Part shown: in pieces, positions 35,110 to 44,164 of the stretch | Layout: the number at the start of each line of letters is the position of its first letter | Position numbering within the stretch: position 1 is the first letter of the stretch | From: Aurantimonas sp. 22II-16-19i | GTDB taxonomy: Bacteria > Pseudomonadota > Alphaproteobacteria > Rhizobiales > Rhizobiaceae | Length of the DNA stretch: 64,000 bases | Assembly: GCF_002088275.1 (NCBI RefSeq) | Contig: NZ_AQQS01000020.1 | Span: 44,681 to 108,680, forward strand | Reading direction: 5' to 3' | The notes under the pieces: generated by a model | What the model saw: the letters and a program-made list of their open reading frames with translations, nothing else | Databases searched by the model: none | Told to the model about the DNA's origin: nothing | Translations under genes and position numbers: made by a program

Positions 35110-37286
35110 GACGGCCTCCAGCCGAGCAGCCGCATGGCGTTGGCGGTTACGAGAACGGTCGCGCCGGTGTCGGCAAGGATCGCGGGCCAGAGGCCGGTAA
35201 TCCCGATGATGGTGGTGACGAGGAACACGGCTTTCAGTCCCAGCGCGATGGCGATGTTCGTCCGGATGTTCGCCATGACGCTCTTCGACAGGGCGATCAT
35301 GTCGGGGATATCCTTCACCCGTCCGTGGAGCACGGCGGCGTCGGCCGTCTCAAGCGCGACATCGGTCCCGCCGCCCATGGCGATGCCGATGTCGGCTGCC
35401 GCCAGTGCCGGCGCGTCGTTGATGCCGTCGCCGATCTTGGCGACCTTGAAGCCCTCCGCCCGGAGTTCACGGACGATGCGTTGCTTGTCCTGCGGCAGGA
35501 GTTCCGAACGCGCCTCGATCCCAAGACCCGCGGCCACGGCCTCCGCGGTGCGCCTGTTGTCGCCGGTCAGCATGATGGTTCGGATGCCGCAGGCCTTCAG
35601 GCTCGCAAGCCCCTCCATCGCGTCCGGGCGGGCTTCGTCGCGCATGGCGAGGTAGCCCGCGATCGACCCGGCGACGACCACGACGGAAACTGTCTTGCCC
35701 TCGGCATTCAGCGCCGCGATCGCGTTCTCCTGATCGGCGGTAAGCGCCGTCCGCCGGGAAGCGGCCCACGGCGATCCGAGGAACACCCGCTCTCCGCCGA
35801 CGCTGCCCTCGACGCCCTCCCCGGAAACGGCGTTCGCGTTGAAGGAGGGAGGGATTGGTACCTTGTCGGCCTTCGCCCGGCCGAGGATCGCCATAGCCAG
35901 CGGGTGGCTCGAACCCTTTTCGAGGGCCGCGGCCAAGGACAGCACTTGATGGGACGAGCGGCTTCCTCGAACTATGTCGGTGACGACGGGCTTGCCCGCC
36001 GTGAGTGTACCCGTCTTGTCGAAAGCGATGACGGTGATCGTGCCGAGGCTTTCCAGTACCGACCCACCCTTCATCAGCAGACCGCGACGGGCACCAGCGG
36101 AAAGTCCTGCGGCGATGGCGGCGGGCGTCGAGATCACCAGCGCGCATGGGCAACCGATCAGCAGGATGGCGAGGCCCTTGTAGATCCACTCGCCCCAGTC
36201 ACCACCGAAGACGAGCGGCGGGACGATGGCGACGAGGGCACCGACGACAAGCACGGCCGGGGTGTAGACCTTCGAGAAGCGGTCGATGAAGCGTTCGGTC
36301 GGCGACTTCGATTCCTGGGCTTCCTCCACGAGGCGGACGACGCGGGCGATCGTGTTGTCGGACGCTGCGGCCGTTACCCGCACCCGGAGAACCGAGCCCG
36401 CGTTGACTGTGCCGGCGAAGACAGGATCTCCTACAATTTTCCGCTTCGGGACGCTCTCGCCGGTGACAGGCGCTTCGTCGACCTGGCCGGATCCTTCCAC
36501 TACGCAGCCGTCTGCCGGGATACGATCCCCGGGACGGACGAGAATAGTGGAGCCTACAGCAAGGCTTTCGGCCGGAACCTCCGTCGTCTGACCGTCCGTC
36601 TCAAGGAAAGCCATCTTCGGCACGAGAGCAGCGAGGCTTCGGATACTCGTCCGGGCACGGCCCGCCGCGACGCCCTCGAGCATCTCGCCGACAAGGAACA
36701 GGAGCACGACCATCGCGGCCTCCTCCTCGGCGCCGATGAAGACGGCCCCAATCGCGGCGATGCTCATCAGCGTCTCGATCGAGAAGGGCGTGCCGAAGCG
36801 AGCGGCGGTGATCGCTCGCCAGGTCACCGGTACCAGACCGATCGCGAGTGCGGCCAAGAAGGCGGGACGCTCCAGAGATGGAACGAGGTTGCCGAGGACG
36901 TAGGCCGCCAGGAGCGCGACGCCGCAGGCCGCCGTCAGCCGAGCCTTCCGCGTCCGCCACCAGGGCAGGTCAGCGTCTGTTGGACGGGCTTGCGATCGGC
37001 TGGCGTCCGCCTGCGCATCGTCCTGCCCCCGACCCTCGCGGTCGGCAGATCCCGAGTTGCGCTCTCCCGCGGGCTCAACTCCATACCCGAGGTTCCGGAC
37101 CTGTCTGATCACCGCAGACCCTTCGAAGCTTTCGGCGTGGCGGACCCTTACCGTTCCGGCGGACACGGAAACGGCTACGTCCTCGACTCCCGGGATTCTT
37201 CGGATGGCGGTGTCGACCTTGTTGGCGCAAGCCGCGCAGTCCATGCCGGTTACGCGGTAGCGGCTCTCGCCCGTTGTCGCGCTCAT
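35106..37286 (-). CDS. Heavy-metal P1B-type ATPase, Zn/Cd/Pb class
   Basis: A 726-residue metal exporter. N-terminal HMA domain with GMDCAACANKV (Cys17/Cys20). TM6 motif IGCPCALVISTPAAI, phosphorylation DKTGTLT, and hinge GDGINDAPALAAADIGIAMG. Near the end, GLKAVFLV (Lys in TM7) and LADTGATVLV (Asp-x-Gly in TM8) are the P1B-2 determinants for divalent Zn/Cd/Pb rather than the Asn/Tyr and Met/Ser residues of Cu(I) pumps. It is the first gene of a five-gene operon, divergent from MerR with a MerR-type dyad 38 bp upstream. Confidence 0.92.
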   Translation of the reverse strand: MSATTGESRYRVTGMDCAACANKVDTAIRRIPGVEDVAVSVSAGTVRVRHAESFEGSAVIRQVRNLGYGVEPAGERNSGSADREGRGQDDAQADASRSQARPTDADLPWWRTRKARLTAACGVALLAAYVLGNLVPSLERPAFLAALAIGLVPVTWRAITAARFGTPFSIETLMSIAAIGAVFIGAEEEAAMVVLLFLVGEMLEGVAAGRARTSIRSLAALVPKMAFLETDGQTTEVPAESLAVGSTILVRPGDRIPADGCVVEGSGQVDEAPVTGESVPKRKIVGDPVFAGTVNAGSVLRVRVTAAASDNTIARVVRLVEEAQESKSPTERFIDRFSKVYTPAVLVVGALVAIVPPLVFGGDWGEWIYKGLAILLIGCPCALVISTPAAIAAGLSAGARRGLLMKGGSVLESLGTITVIAFDKTGTLTAGKPVVTDIVRGSRSSHQVLSLAAALEKGSSHPLAMAILGRAKADKVPIPPSFNANAVSGEGVEGSVGGERVFLGSPWAASRRTALTADQENAIAALNAEGKTVSVVVVAGSIAGYLAMRDEARPDAMEGLASLKACGIRTIMLTGDNRRTAEAVAAGLGIEARSELLPQDKQRIVRELRAEGFKVAKIGDGINDAPALAAADIGIAMGGGTDVALETADAAVLHGRVKDIPDMIALSKSVMANIRTNIAIALGLKAVFLVTTIIGITGLWPAILADTGATVLVTANAMRLLGWRPS

Positions 37287-37323
37287 GGTGCTCTCCTTGC
37301 GTCGTCGTCGACGCAGGCTTACT

Positions 37324-37342
37324 TCCTCAAGTGGCTAGAGGA
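37324..37342. promoter_or_regulatory. MerR-type operator dyad between the ATPase and merR genes
   Basis: The minus strand reads TCCTCTAGCCACTTGAGGA, a 19-bp dyad with TCCTC/GAGGA arms. It closely resembles ZntR/PbrR/CueR operators, which lie within an overlong promoter spacer. It sits 38 bp from the ATPase start and 12 bp from the MerR start. Confidence 0.68.
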
Positions 37343-37354
37343 GCAAGAGGCAAA

Positions 37355-37777
37355 ATGAGGAAATCGGTTCCGATCGGCACGGCATCGAGGGAAAGCGGGA
37401 TCAAGGTTCCGACCATCCGTTACTACGAGGAGATCGGCCTCCTGCCTTCACCTCCGCGGACGGAGGGCAATCGGCGCCTTTACGACGAGAGCGACCTTCG
37501 CCGCCTACGCTTCATCCGTCATGCGCGCGAACTTGGATTCGACATCGATCCGATCCGTCAGCTTCTGGCCCTGTCCGGTCACCCGGCACGGTCCTGCGAG
37601 GGCGCTGACCAGATCGCGAAGGCACACCTTGCCGACATCGACCACAAGATCGCTCGACTGACCTCCTTGCGAAGAGAGGTCGCCAGGATGACGGACTGCG
37701 AAAATCATTCGGTCTCCGAATGCCGGGTTATCGAAGTGCTCGGCGACCACGGCGAGTGCATTTCAGAAACGCATTGA
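37355..37777 (+). CDS. MerR-family divalent-metal-responsive regulator
   Basis: A 140-residue MerR protein: GTASRESGIKVPTIRYYEEI winged-HTH, NRRLYDESDLRRLRFIRHARELGF, then a dimerisation helix. Cysteines at about 81 (RSCEGAD), 115 (TDCENH), 123 (SECRV) and 135 (GECIS) match the Pb/Cd/Zn-responsive PbrR/CadR pattern better than CueR, which uses only two C-terminal Cys. It is divergent from the P1B-2 ATPase, whose promoter it should remodel on metal binding. The ATG at 37355 follows GCAAGAGGC. Confidence 0.9.
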   Translation: MRKSVPIGTASRESGIKVPTIRYYEEIGLLPSPPRTEGNRRLYDESDLRRLRFIRHARELGFDIDPIRQLLALSGHPARSCEGADQIAKAHLADIDHKIARLTSLRREVARMTDCENHSVSECRVIEVLGDHGECISETH

Positions 37778-37861
37778 TCGGCTGATCTGATGAAGGAGCG
37801 GGCGGCGGCGTGAGTGCTGAGGCGCAGCAAGCCTTCGCCCTTATCAGGCGACGCGGGTTCC

Positions 37862-39793
37862 TCAGACCCGAGACGCCGGGATGACGAAGCTGGATGGGTG
37901 CGAGCTGAGGTCGCGCGACGCAAGTCCAAGAAGCCACTTGGTCTGCTCGTCCATCTCGGCTCCAGCGGCGAGAAGTCGAAGCTCCCGTCCGATCCCTTCG
38001 GGATCCTCTATCGGTGCCGAGGCTAGTCGAAGAACCTTCCGGATAATGTCGGCCTCAATCTTACTAGTCGAAGGCGAGATAGCGATTTTGCCAAGTCTAT
38101 AAAGGACGTGTCCGAGGGACAGGGATGCGAGCGCATCATCGACCGCCTTAACGTCTGCCCGCGACCTGATGGCCATGCTGAACACGAGAAATCGAAGCCG
38201 GGCGAGATGACGCTCCGCCATCGGCGTGGCGGCGCGGATCGAGATCGCCGCGACCTCTTTGCGGATCGAGGTTCGAATGCGTCCCCGGCGACGCCCAACG
38301 TCCATGGGGATCAGCCAGCGATACGATACATAGCTAAGCGCAATGCCGCTCAGGAGCATCGCCTCGATTCCGACGAGGACAGACGGCGCTCCCGAAGCCA
38401 GGTCGACCGGACGCGCCAGCACTGCAAACAGCATGTTGAACGCGAGGCCGACGAAGGCGGTGCCTCGTGCGGCTTGCACCATGGCCGCCGCGAACACGAT
38501 CGGCACGGCAAGAGCGAGCGATATCCAGCCGCTCGCAACATTCGGGACAACTCCCTCCCTCCAGAGAAGCGCCGTTGCCGCGGCGCAGAGGCCGCCGATG
38601 AAGACTTGGCGTACGGCCGGAACAGGCTCGTCCGCCGCGGCGAACAGCACTGTAAAAATACAGGTCCCCAGCACGAGGTATCGAAGCGGATCCCAATCGA
38701 TCATTGACCAGGCACCGCCCGCGATAAAGACAGCGAGAGCGCCCCTCACGACGGCGAGGCGCAGGCCGGCGACATCCGGATGCGCCATTGTCGGTCGGGG
38801 AACGACCTGACCTTCCGGCGCATCGAGCCGTGCATATCCGTCGGCGAGCCGACCCAGCAGGATTCGCATCTCGCCGATCACCGGGGACATCAAGGGGTCC
38901 GCGGCTTCTAATGCGCGAGCGGCGGACGCGATTGCCCGAACATCCAGTCCGTTTCCGGCCCTCAACTCGACAGCGGCCCGGAGAAACATCTGGCGAAGGT
39001 GCGCGGTCGCCGCGTGTCCGGGTGCCGACGGTGGTGCTTCTCGAGCGCGGATCGCGCGCGCCATGACGATCAGGTCCAAAAGGAAGGCGAGCAGCGTGTT
39101 GAGGTCGCGCAACTTCCTGCGTCCCGCAAGGGACCCCGCGGCGGCATCCTCCGCGGACGCCTCCAAGGTCGCCAAAGCCAAGAGGAAGTCTCGTTCAATC
39201 GCGGACTTCCCCATCCCGGGGCTGCCGAGAGCTGCCGCAACGAGGTCCAGCGCGTCGGCTGTCACGGCACGGGCACGATCCGGGATGCTCGGTCCCGATT
39301 TGGGTGACCCTAGAGCCATGCTTACCAGCAGTGACGCACCGATCCCGATGAGGTTGTCGGCACCACGAGCAAGGGCGAAGGTCCACGGGTCGATTTGCGT
39401 GCCGAGCGTCAGCGAAACAATGACCGCCGATGTCAGGCCGCACAGAACAGCGCCATAGGCCCGCTGATGACGCATGGCATTCGCGACGCCGCAGCACGTA
39501 GCGATCCAGACCGCCAGGCCGACAAGGGATGCAGCAGGGTTTTGCGCCCCCATCAGGACAATCGCCGCTCCGATCGCCGCCCCCAGAAGGGTGCCGACGA
39601 GCTGGGCGGCGCACCGCTCCACCAAAAGTCCCCGCGGCGGCTGTCCAATCATCCAGACCGCCATCGCCGCCCACCAGGGATTCTGGAGCGACAACATGGA
39701 TGCGAACGCCATCGCACCTGTTGAAGCGACCGTGAGGCGGATGGCGGTCGCACGAAGGGCGGGATCGGTTACGAACGCGCGGAGCACCTTCAA
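37862..39793 (-). CDS. FUSC-family membrane protein (aromatic acid exporter-like)
   Basis: A 643-residue inner-membrane protein with two hydrophobic blocks (about residues 15-165 and 350-500) separated and followed by soluble regions, the FUSC/AaeB layout. The family signature is in FASMLSLQNPWWAAMAVWMIGQPPRGLLVERCAAQLVGTLLGAAIGA (quoted parts) and is repeated in the second half. The first codon appears to be TTG at 39793; a GTG two codons later is an alternative. It converges on the MerR gene. The substrate is unknown, often phenolic acids or polyamines. Confidence 0.8.
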   Translation of the reverse strand: MKVLRAFVTDPALRATAIRLTVASTGAMAFASMLSLQNPWWAAMAVWMIGQPPRGLLVERCAAQLVGTLLGAAIGAAIVLMGAQNPAASLVGLAVWIATCCGVANAMRHQRAYGAVLCGLTSAVIVSLTLGTQIDPWTFALARGADNLIGIGASLLVSMALGSPKSGPSIPDRARAVTADALDLVAAALGSPGMGKSAIERDFLLALATLEASAEDAAAGSLAGRRKLRDLNTLLAFLLDLIVMARAIRAREAPPSAPGHAATAHLRQMFLRAAVELRAGNGLDVRAIASAARALEAADPLMSPVIGEMRILLGRLADGYARLDAPEGQVVPRPTMAHPDVAGLRLAVVRGALAVFIAGGAWSMIDWDPLRYLVLGTCIFTVLFAAADEPVPAVRQVFIGGLCAAATALLWREGVVPNVASGWISLALAVPIVFAAAMVQAARGTAFVGLAFNMLFAVLARPVDLASGAPSVLVGIEAMLLSGIALSYVSYRWLIPMDVGRRRGRIRTSIRKEVAAISIRAATPMAERHLARLRFLVFSMAIRSRADVKAVDDALASLSLGHVLYRLGKIAISPSTSKIEADIIRKVLRLASAPIEDPEGIGRELRLLAAGAEMDEQTKWLLGLASRDLSSHPSSFVIPASRV

Positions 39794-39912
39794 ACTAGCA
39801 CCGTCTCGGCTGTTTCATGATCAGGGCGCTCGCGGACCGTTTGGCACCAGGGAGACCGCCTGTGTAGTTCCTCGGGCAGCTTTCAGGTCTCTGCATCATC
39901 GCCTCTGTCGTG

Positions 39913-40806
39913 CTATCGCGCAGTCGAAAGGTGATCGGCAATCCATCGCTCGACGTCGGCGTGCCGAGGCTTCCAGTCCCATGCCTTGGCGTGGACGCTG
40001 CGGACGCGGCTGTTCGAGGCCAGCGAGTAGAGCGCCCTTTGCTGTCCCCATCGGGCGACCGCCGCCTCGATCGTCATCGAGACCGGCTGGCCGAGCCCCA
40101 GCGCGTCGGCGATGGCCCCCGCCATGTCCCGGAAAGAAGCCTCGCCGCTTTCGACGAAAACGAACGTCCCGGCCGGAGCTCCGTCCAACGCGCGTAGATA
40201 GAGGTCCACCACATCCGCGATGTGGACAGTCGACCAGCGATTGAGGCCCCGCCCGATGAAGTGGGCCCTTCCCGTCTCGCGTGCCTGGTCGAACAGAAGC
40301 GGAAGCTGAACGCTTCTCGCCTTCGGCCCGAGCGCGTCGCCGAACACAAGGGCGTTGCAGAGGACGACGGATCGTACCTCCGGCACCGACAGGATGGCCC
40401 GGTCCAGCTCAACGCGCGCCCCCTTATCGGCGGCAGGCGGCGGCATGTGGTCCTCGTCGAAGACGGCTTCGCTCGGTTCGCCAACCGCGTGATCGGCAAC
40501 GATGCTGATGCCGCTGGTGTGGAGCAAGGCCTTCCTCGAACCGGCGAGCGCCCGTAGCAGCGCGTCGACGGCTTCCCGATCGTCACTACTCGCCGCGTTC
40601 ACGACGGCGTCCGCCGCCTGGGCCTCGTCTGCAAGCAGGTCGAGATCGGCCAGCGTCCCGTGGACCGGGACAATGCCGCACGCCTCGCAGGCCGCGGCCT
40701 TCTCGGCGGAGCGGACCAGCCCTCGAACCTGGTGGCCTCGCCTCACCGCCTCGGCGGCCACGGAGCCGCCAATGAAGCCGCTTGCCCCGGTCACGAACAG
40801 TCTCAT
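39913..40806 (-). CDS. NAD-dependent epimerase/dehydratase-type SDR
   Basis: A 297-residue extended SDR: FVTGASGFIGGSVAAEAVRRG (TGxxGxxG), VVNAASSDDREAVDALLRAL and the late WSTVHIADVVDLYLRALDG. A Tyr-x3-Lys is not obvious in the atypical group to which this belongs. ATG at 40806. It is the last gene of the minus-strand operon starting at the tautomerase, 49 bp after glutaredoxin 2. Confidence 0.84.
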   Translation of the reverse strand: MRLFVTGASGFIGGSVAAEAVRRGHQVRGLVRSAEKAAACEACGIVPVHGTLADLDLLADEAQAADAVVNAASSDDREAVDALLRALAGSRKALLHTSGISIVADHAVGEPSEAVFDEDHMPPPAADKGARVELDRAILSVPEVRSVVLCNALVFGDALGPKARSVQLPLLFDQARETGRAHFIGRGLNRWSTVHIADVVDLYLRALDGAPAGTFVFVESGEASFRDMAGAIADALGLGQPVSMTIEAAVARWGQQRALYSLASNSRVRSVHAKAWDWKPRHADVERWIADHLSTAR

Positions 40807-40855
40807 TTTCGGGCTCCTCGACGGGGGCGGCCTGTCAGGCAGGCAGCTTTCAGGA

Positions 40856-41500
40856 TCAGGCGGCGATGTCGTCGTGAAGGGGAACTCCGGTCCTCTCCGA
40901 CATCCTCCGGCGGTAGGCATCGACCGCCGGAGGGTATGAAACGTCCCGGACGATGGACATCGCCCGCAGGTGGGCGAAGAGATGAATGTCGTCCTCCGAA
41001 AGCTCGCCATTGACAGCTTCCGGCGAGCGCACGAGCGGCTCCAGTTGGCGGAGATGCGCGTTCGCCGCGGCCACGAGCGCCTCGGTCTCGGCCAGCCTGC
41101 CGGCAAAGGGGCCGATGGCCTTCTCCTTGTTGGCCGTGAAGAAGGCGCGCGCCTCGTCCGTGGCGAACTCCGCCAAGGGTGCAGCAGCCCAGCGCGGCAT
41201 TGCCAGACGGTACAGCGTCTCGGATCCTTCCTCGATCCAACGGGCGACGTCCGGGTTGGTCGGTCCCACAAGGACGCGAGGCTCCGTCATGGCGTCGACC
41301 GCGCGGACGATGTCCATGCTCTCCGGTGTGTATCGCCCATCGTTTTCGAGGATGGGCGCCATCTTCCGCCCGATCATCCGCTCGGGTGTCGCGGCGTCGT
41401 CGTTCGCCATCACGACGAGCTCGAAAGGCAGGTCCTTCAAGCCGAAGATCGCCTGTGCCTTCACGCAGAACGGACAATGGTCGTAGACGTAGAGCTTCAT
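40856..41500 (-). CDS. grxB: Glutaredoxin 2
   Basis: A 214-residue GST-fold glutaredoxin of the GrxB type. The redox site is YDHCPFCVKAQAIFGLKDLP with Cys-Pro-Phe-Cys (E. coli Grx2 has CPYC). KMAPILENDGRYTPESMDIV is the glutathione-binding cis-Pro and ES segment. The C-terminal helical domain ends RRRMSERTGVPL. The ATG at 41500 has AGGAGACA upstream. It reduces disulfides or mixed glutathione disulfides with GSH; its operon neighbours suggest a reactive-electrophile or quinone load. Confidence 0.9.
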   Translation of the reverse strand: MKLYVYDHCPFCVKAQAIFGLKDLPFELVVMANDDAATPERMIGRKMAPILENDGRYTPESMDIVRAVDAMTEPRVLVGPTNPDVARWIEEGSETLYRLAMPRWAAAPLAEFATDEARAFFTANKEKAIGPFAGRLAETEALVAAANAHLRQLEPLVRSPEAVNGELSEDDIHLFAHLRAMSIVRDVSYPPAVDAYRRRMSERTGVPLHDDIAA

Positions 41501-41591
41501 GCGTTGTCTCCTGTGGTCATTGCAGACCCGCACCGTTCGGGGCCGGCGGGGGACCCGGGAGACGGTCCGATGAAGCGTCTCCCGGGCATCG

Positions 41592-41945
41592 TCAGCGTGT
41601 GAAGCCGTCGAACAATGTCATGTAGATGGCGCCGAACCCGTCCAGCGTCGCGCGGATCTCGGGCGTGGTCGATCCATAGACGAAGAGCTGCTCGATCGTC
41701 ACGAGTTCGAGGAAACGCTCGGCGAACGGCGCGAACGTATCCTTGAGGTGCCCCAGGAGGTCGGGGGTGCGGTAGCGCTCGACGATGTGCGCCGCTGTCT
41801 GGTCGGCGTTGACGCTATACTCGTAGCTGAGCGTGCCCGGCTCCTGGCGCGTCGCGGACACGATCCGGCCGACCAGCTCCTCGAACGTCTCGAAGTTCGC
41901 GGGATCCAGGGTCAGGTGGTAGATGCAAACGGTCTCGTCGGTCAT
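41592..41945 (-). CDS. ABM-family antibiotic-biosynthesis-type monooxygenase
   Basis: A 117-residue dimeric ferredoxin-like-fold protein: VCIYHLTLDPANFETFEELV, ATRQEPGTLSYEYSVNADQT and VERYRTPDLLGHLKDTFAPF. Such cofactor-free enzymes oxidise quinols or act as small accessory proteins. The C-terminal GFGAIYMTLFDGF extension is somewhat longer than the minimal fold. The ATG at 41945 is 80 bp after the tannase gene. Confidence 0.82.
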   Translation of the reverse strand: MTDETVCIYHLTLDPANFETFEELVGRIVSATRQEPGTLSYEYSVNADQTAAHIVERYRTPDLLGHLKDTFAPFAERFLELVTIEQLFVYGSTTPEIRATLDGFGAIYMTLFDGFTR

Positions 41946-42025
41946 GTGAGCTCTCGATTTCAATTGGTGGAATGGTCCGGCAGGACGGGCGCTATGCGCG
42001 TCCGCTTCCGGAGGCTTGTCGTGTC

Positions 42026-43680
42026 TCAGTTCAGGTACCGGGCCGCAGGCGACATCGGACTTCCGCGCTCGCGCTCGGCGCAGCGGAAACTGGCGGCGCT
42101 CGACGGGTCGCCGCCCGTGTACTCGGGAAACTTCGGATAGGCGCAGATCGGCCGTTGGGCCTGAGGCTCGGCCTCGTTGCCCCCTTGCCCGTATCGTGTT
42201 CCCAGAAGACTGGCGGGCGCCGTGCCGTCCTCCACCCACCGCACGAGGGACATGAGGCCGTCGGCATCGGGGTCACTCGGCACCACCGAGGAGAAGGGCT
42301 GCCCGAAATCCGTCGCGCCGGCCCCCCCGAAGCAGTGGCCCATGCCGGGTACGAGGAAGAGGCGGAGGAACTCCTGCGTCAAGGCAAGGCCGCCGCGGGC
42401 GGTGACGGCGCGCTCGTAGTAGTTCACGACCTCCTGGAAGGGGACGGCCGGATCGGCAAGCCCCGTGTAGATCATCGCCTTCCCACCCCGGCGGCGGAAG
42501 TCGTTCAGGTCGACGCCGTTGGTGTTCAGCCGCGAGGACAGGAGCGCGTCCAGGCGGTCGACGTCGCGGTCGAAGTCGAAGGATTTCGTGTCAAAGCCCG
42601 CCCCAAACGCCCATTTGAAGAGGTAGAACTGCTGGTCGGGCCAAGCCTCGGGATCGCCTTGGAGCGAGGGGCCGAGGGGCTGGTCCTCGCTGCCGGGCGT
42701 GAGGCCGGATAGATCCGCTCGTGCGTTCGCGGGTTGACGGCGCCCGCGTAGAGCTTGTGGAGCGCCCCGACCTGCGGCTCGGTGAGGCATTGGTCACCCG
42801 CCGCGCCCGGCTCGCATCTCGGGAGCGTCTCCGGGTCGAAGCGGCATTGCCGGGGATCGGTGAGGAACGCGTCGCCGGAGGCTCCGCCATCCTTGCCACC
42901 GCACTGGTCGATCACCGCCTTCGACACCATCGCAAGGCTTGCAGGCGAAAGGCGGCTGCTAGGCGTCTCGTTCAGTGCGTTGTAGTTCCACAGGAATGAC
43001 GTAGCGACATGGGTCCGGTTGTTGCCGGGATCGCCGGCGAGCACGCCGTCGTAGTCGTCGGGATATCGCAGCGCCGATCCAAGTGCCTGCTGGCCGCCCG
43101 TCGAGCAGCCCTCGAAGTATGAGCGGAAGGATTCGGACTTGTAGAAGGCGCCGACAAGGAGCTTGCCCACGCAGGTCATCTCATGTGTCGCGCGGTGGCC
43201 GAAGTCCGTCCAGCGCTCCGGATGGTCGACGGTCAGGTTGATGTCCGGCGCCGTACCGAGGTCGGTGTTGGCAACGGCGAACCCCCGCCGCAGCCCCTCG
43301 ATCATGCCCATGCCGTAGGCGATCGATCCCGCCCCGCCGCCGTTTCCCGTGCCGAGGAAACGGCCGTTCCAGCTTTCGGAGGGCAGCCAGACCTCGATGC
43401 CGATTTTGGAATCAGGTGTCGGTGTCACGATCGCTTCGACGCGGCAGAAAGGGGGCATCTTGGCCGCCCGTTCGGCGAGATCCGGAGCGTAGGATGCTGG
43501 AGGCGGAGTGAACTCCCCTGCACCTACAGCGGACACCGACACGATCGTGGCCCCGGGTACCGGAAGACCCGTGAGGTCGTTGCAGACCGACGGAGCCGGG
43601 TCAGCGGCGTCAGCCGATGGGATGCCCGGGAACACTGCACTCAACGAAAGCCCCATCGCCAGAAGGGTCGGGATCCTCAT
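42026..43680 (-). pseudogene. Tannase/feruloyl-esterase family enzyme with a frameshift
   Basis: The first 325 codons have a signal peptide (ending SADAADPA), TGNGGGAGSIAYGMG, and the nucleophile in YFEGCSTGGQQALGSALRYP (Ser193). They run to RTHERIYP. The next frame continues GLTPGSEDQPLG, YTGLADPAVPF and LVPGMGHCFGG, completing the CS-D-HC arrangement of the family. The total is about 551 residues, so only one base is missing, near 42703-42706. Intact, it would hydrolyse aromatic esters in the periplasm, in line with its LysR/tautomerase context. Confidence 0.82.
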
Positions 43681-43811
43681 CGGCCTTGTCCTCTTGCGTG
43701 AGGCGGGCGGCGGACGTTGCCGCAGCCGCCGCGTTCAAGCCAGACGAGGGCACGCCGACCCTCGCCAGACCTTTGGGAGTCGCATAGCGGGCACGGAAGC
43801 CCGCTCCGTTC

Positions 43812-44015
43812 CTAAGTGCTCGGCGCCGCGGTGGGTTCACCGAACAACTTGCCGGCGCCGGCCCAATCGCTCGGCGCGACGTCGTCGAAGATGACGTAGA
43901 TGTAGTTCGCGTCAGTCCCCGTGTTGCGGACGATGCTCTCCGTGATCTCCGCGGCGACCTTTTGCTTCTGACCGTGGTCTTTACCCTCGAACCAGCTTAC
44001 CCGTACGACCGGCAT
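43812..44015 (-). CDS. 4-Oxalocrotonate tautomerase-like enzyme
   Basis: A 67-residue tautomerase-fold subunit starting MPVVRVSWFEGKDHGQKQKV, with the catalytic Pro immediately after the initiator Met and the VAAEITESIVRNTG helix typical of 4-OT. It likely isomerises an enol acid from aromatic breakdown. It is first in the minus-strand operon and divergent from the LysR gene, with a 149-bp promoter region between. Confidence 0.85.
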   Translation of the reverse strand: MPVVRVSWFEGKDHGQKQKVAAEITESIVRNTGTDANYIYVIFDDVAPSDWAGAGKLFGEPTAAPST

Positions 44016-44087
44016 GATCCCGTCTCCATGAATGTTCCGCCGCTCTCCGTCGGCGGACGCCGAAGGCCCGAGACAGGCAACCGCAAT

Positions 44088-44155
44088 ATACTGTATCCTT
44101 GCGGCGCTTAAAGGCGCTTACAATCCATTCTGAGTAGCGCCACGAGATACTGTGG
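44088..44155. promoter_or_regulatory. LysR-type regulatory region with repeats
   Basis: The tautomerase/LysR gap holds ATACTGTAT (44088-44096, odd-centred palindrome), a related ATACTGTGG (44147-44155), a tandem direct repeat GGCGCTTA (44103-44110 and 44113-44120) and a matching AGCGCC (44136-44141) that forms an inverted repeat with GGCGCT. This repeat density in a divergent LysR promoter suggests recognition and activation sites. Confidence 0.45.
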
Positions 44156-44164
44156 AGGCTTGCC

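Noticed and set aside
35106..37286. Copper-exporting (CopA-type) identity for the ATPase
   Set aside because: The chaperone neighbours suggest copper, but the Lys in TM7, Asp-x-Gly in TM8 and the partner MerR cysteine pattern fit the Zn/Cd/Pb class.
35325..37358. A 677-codon open frame on the plus strand
   Set aside because: Shadow of the P-type ATPase gene on the opposite strand.
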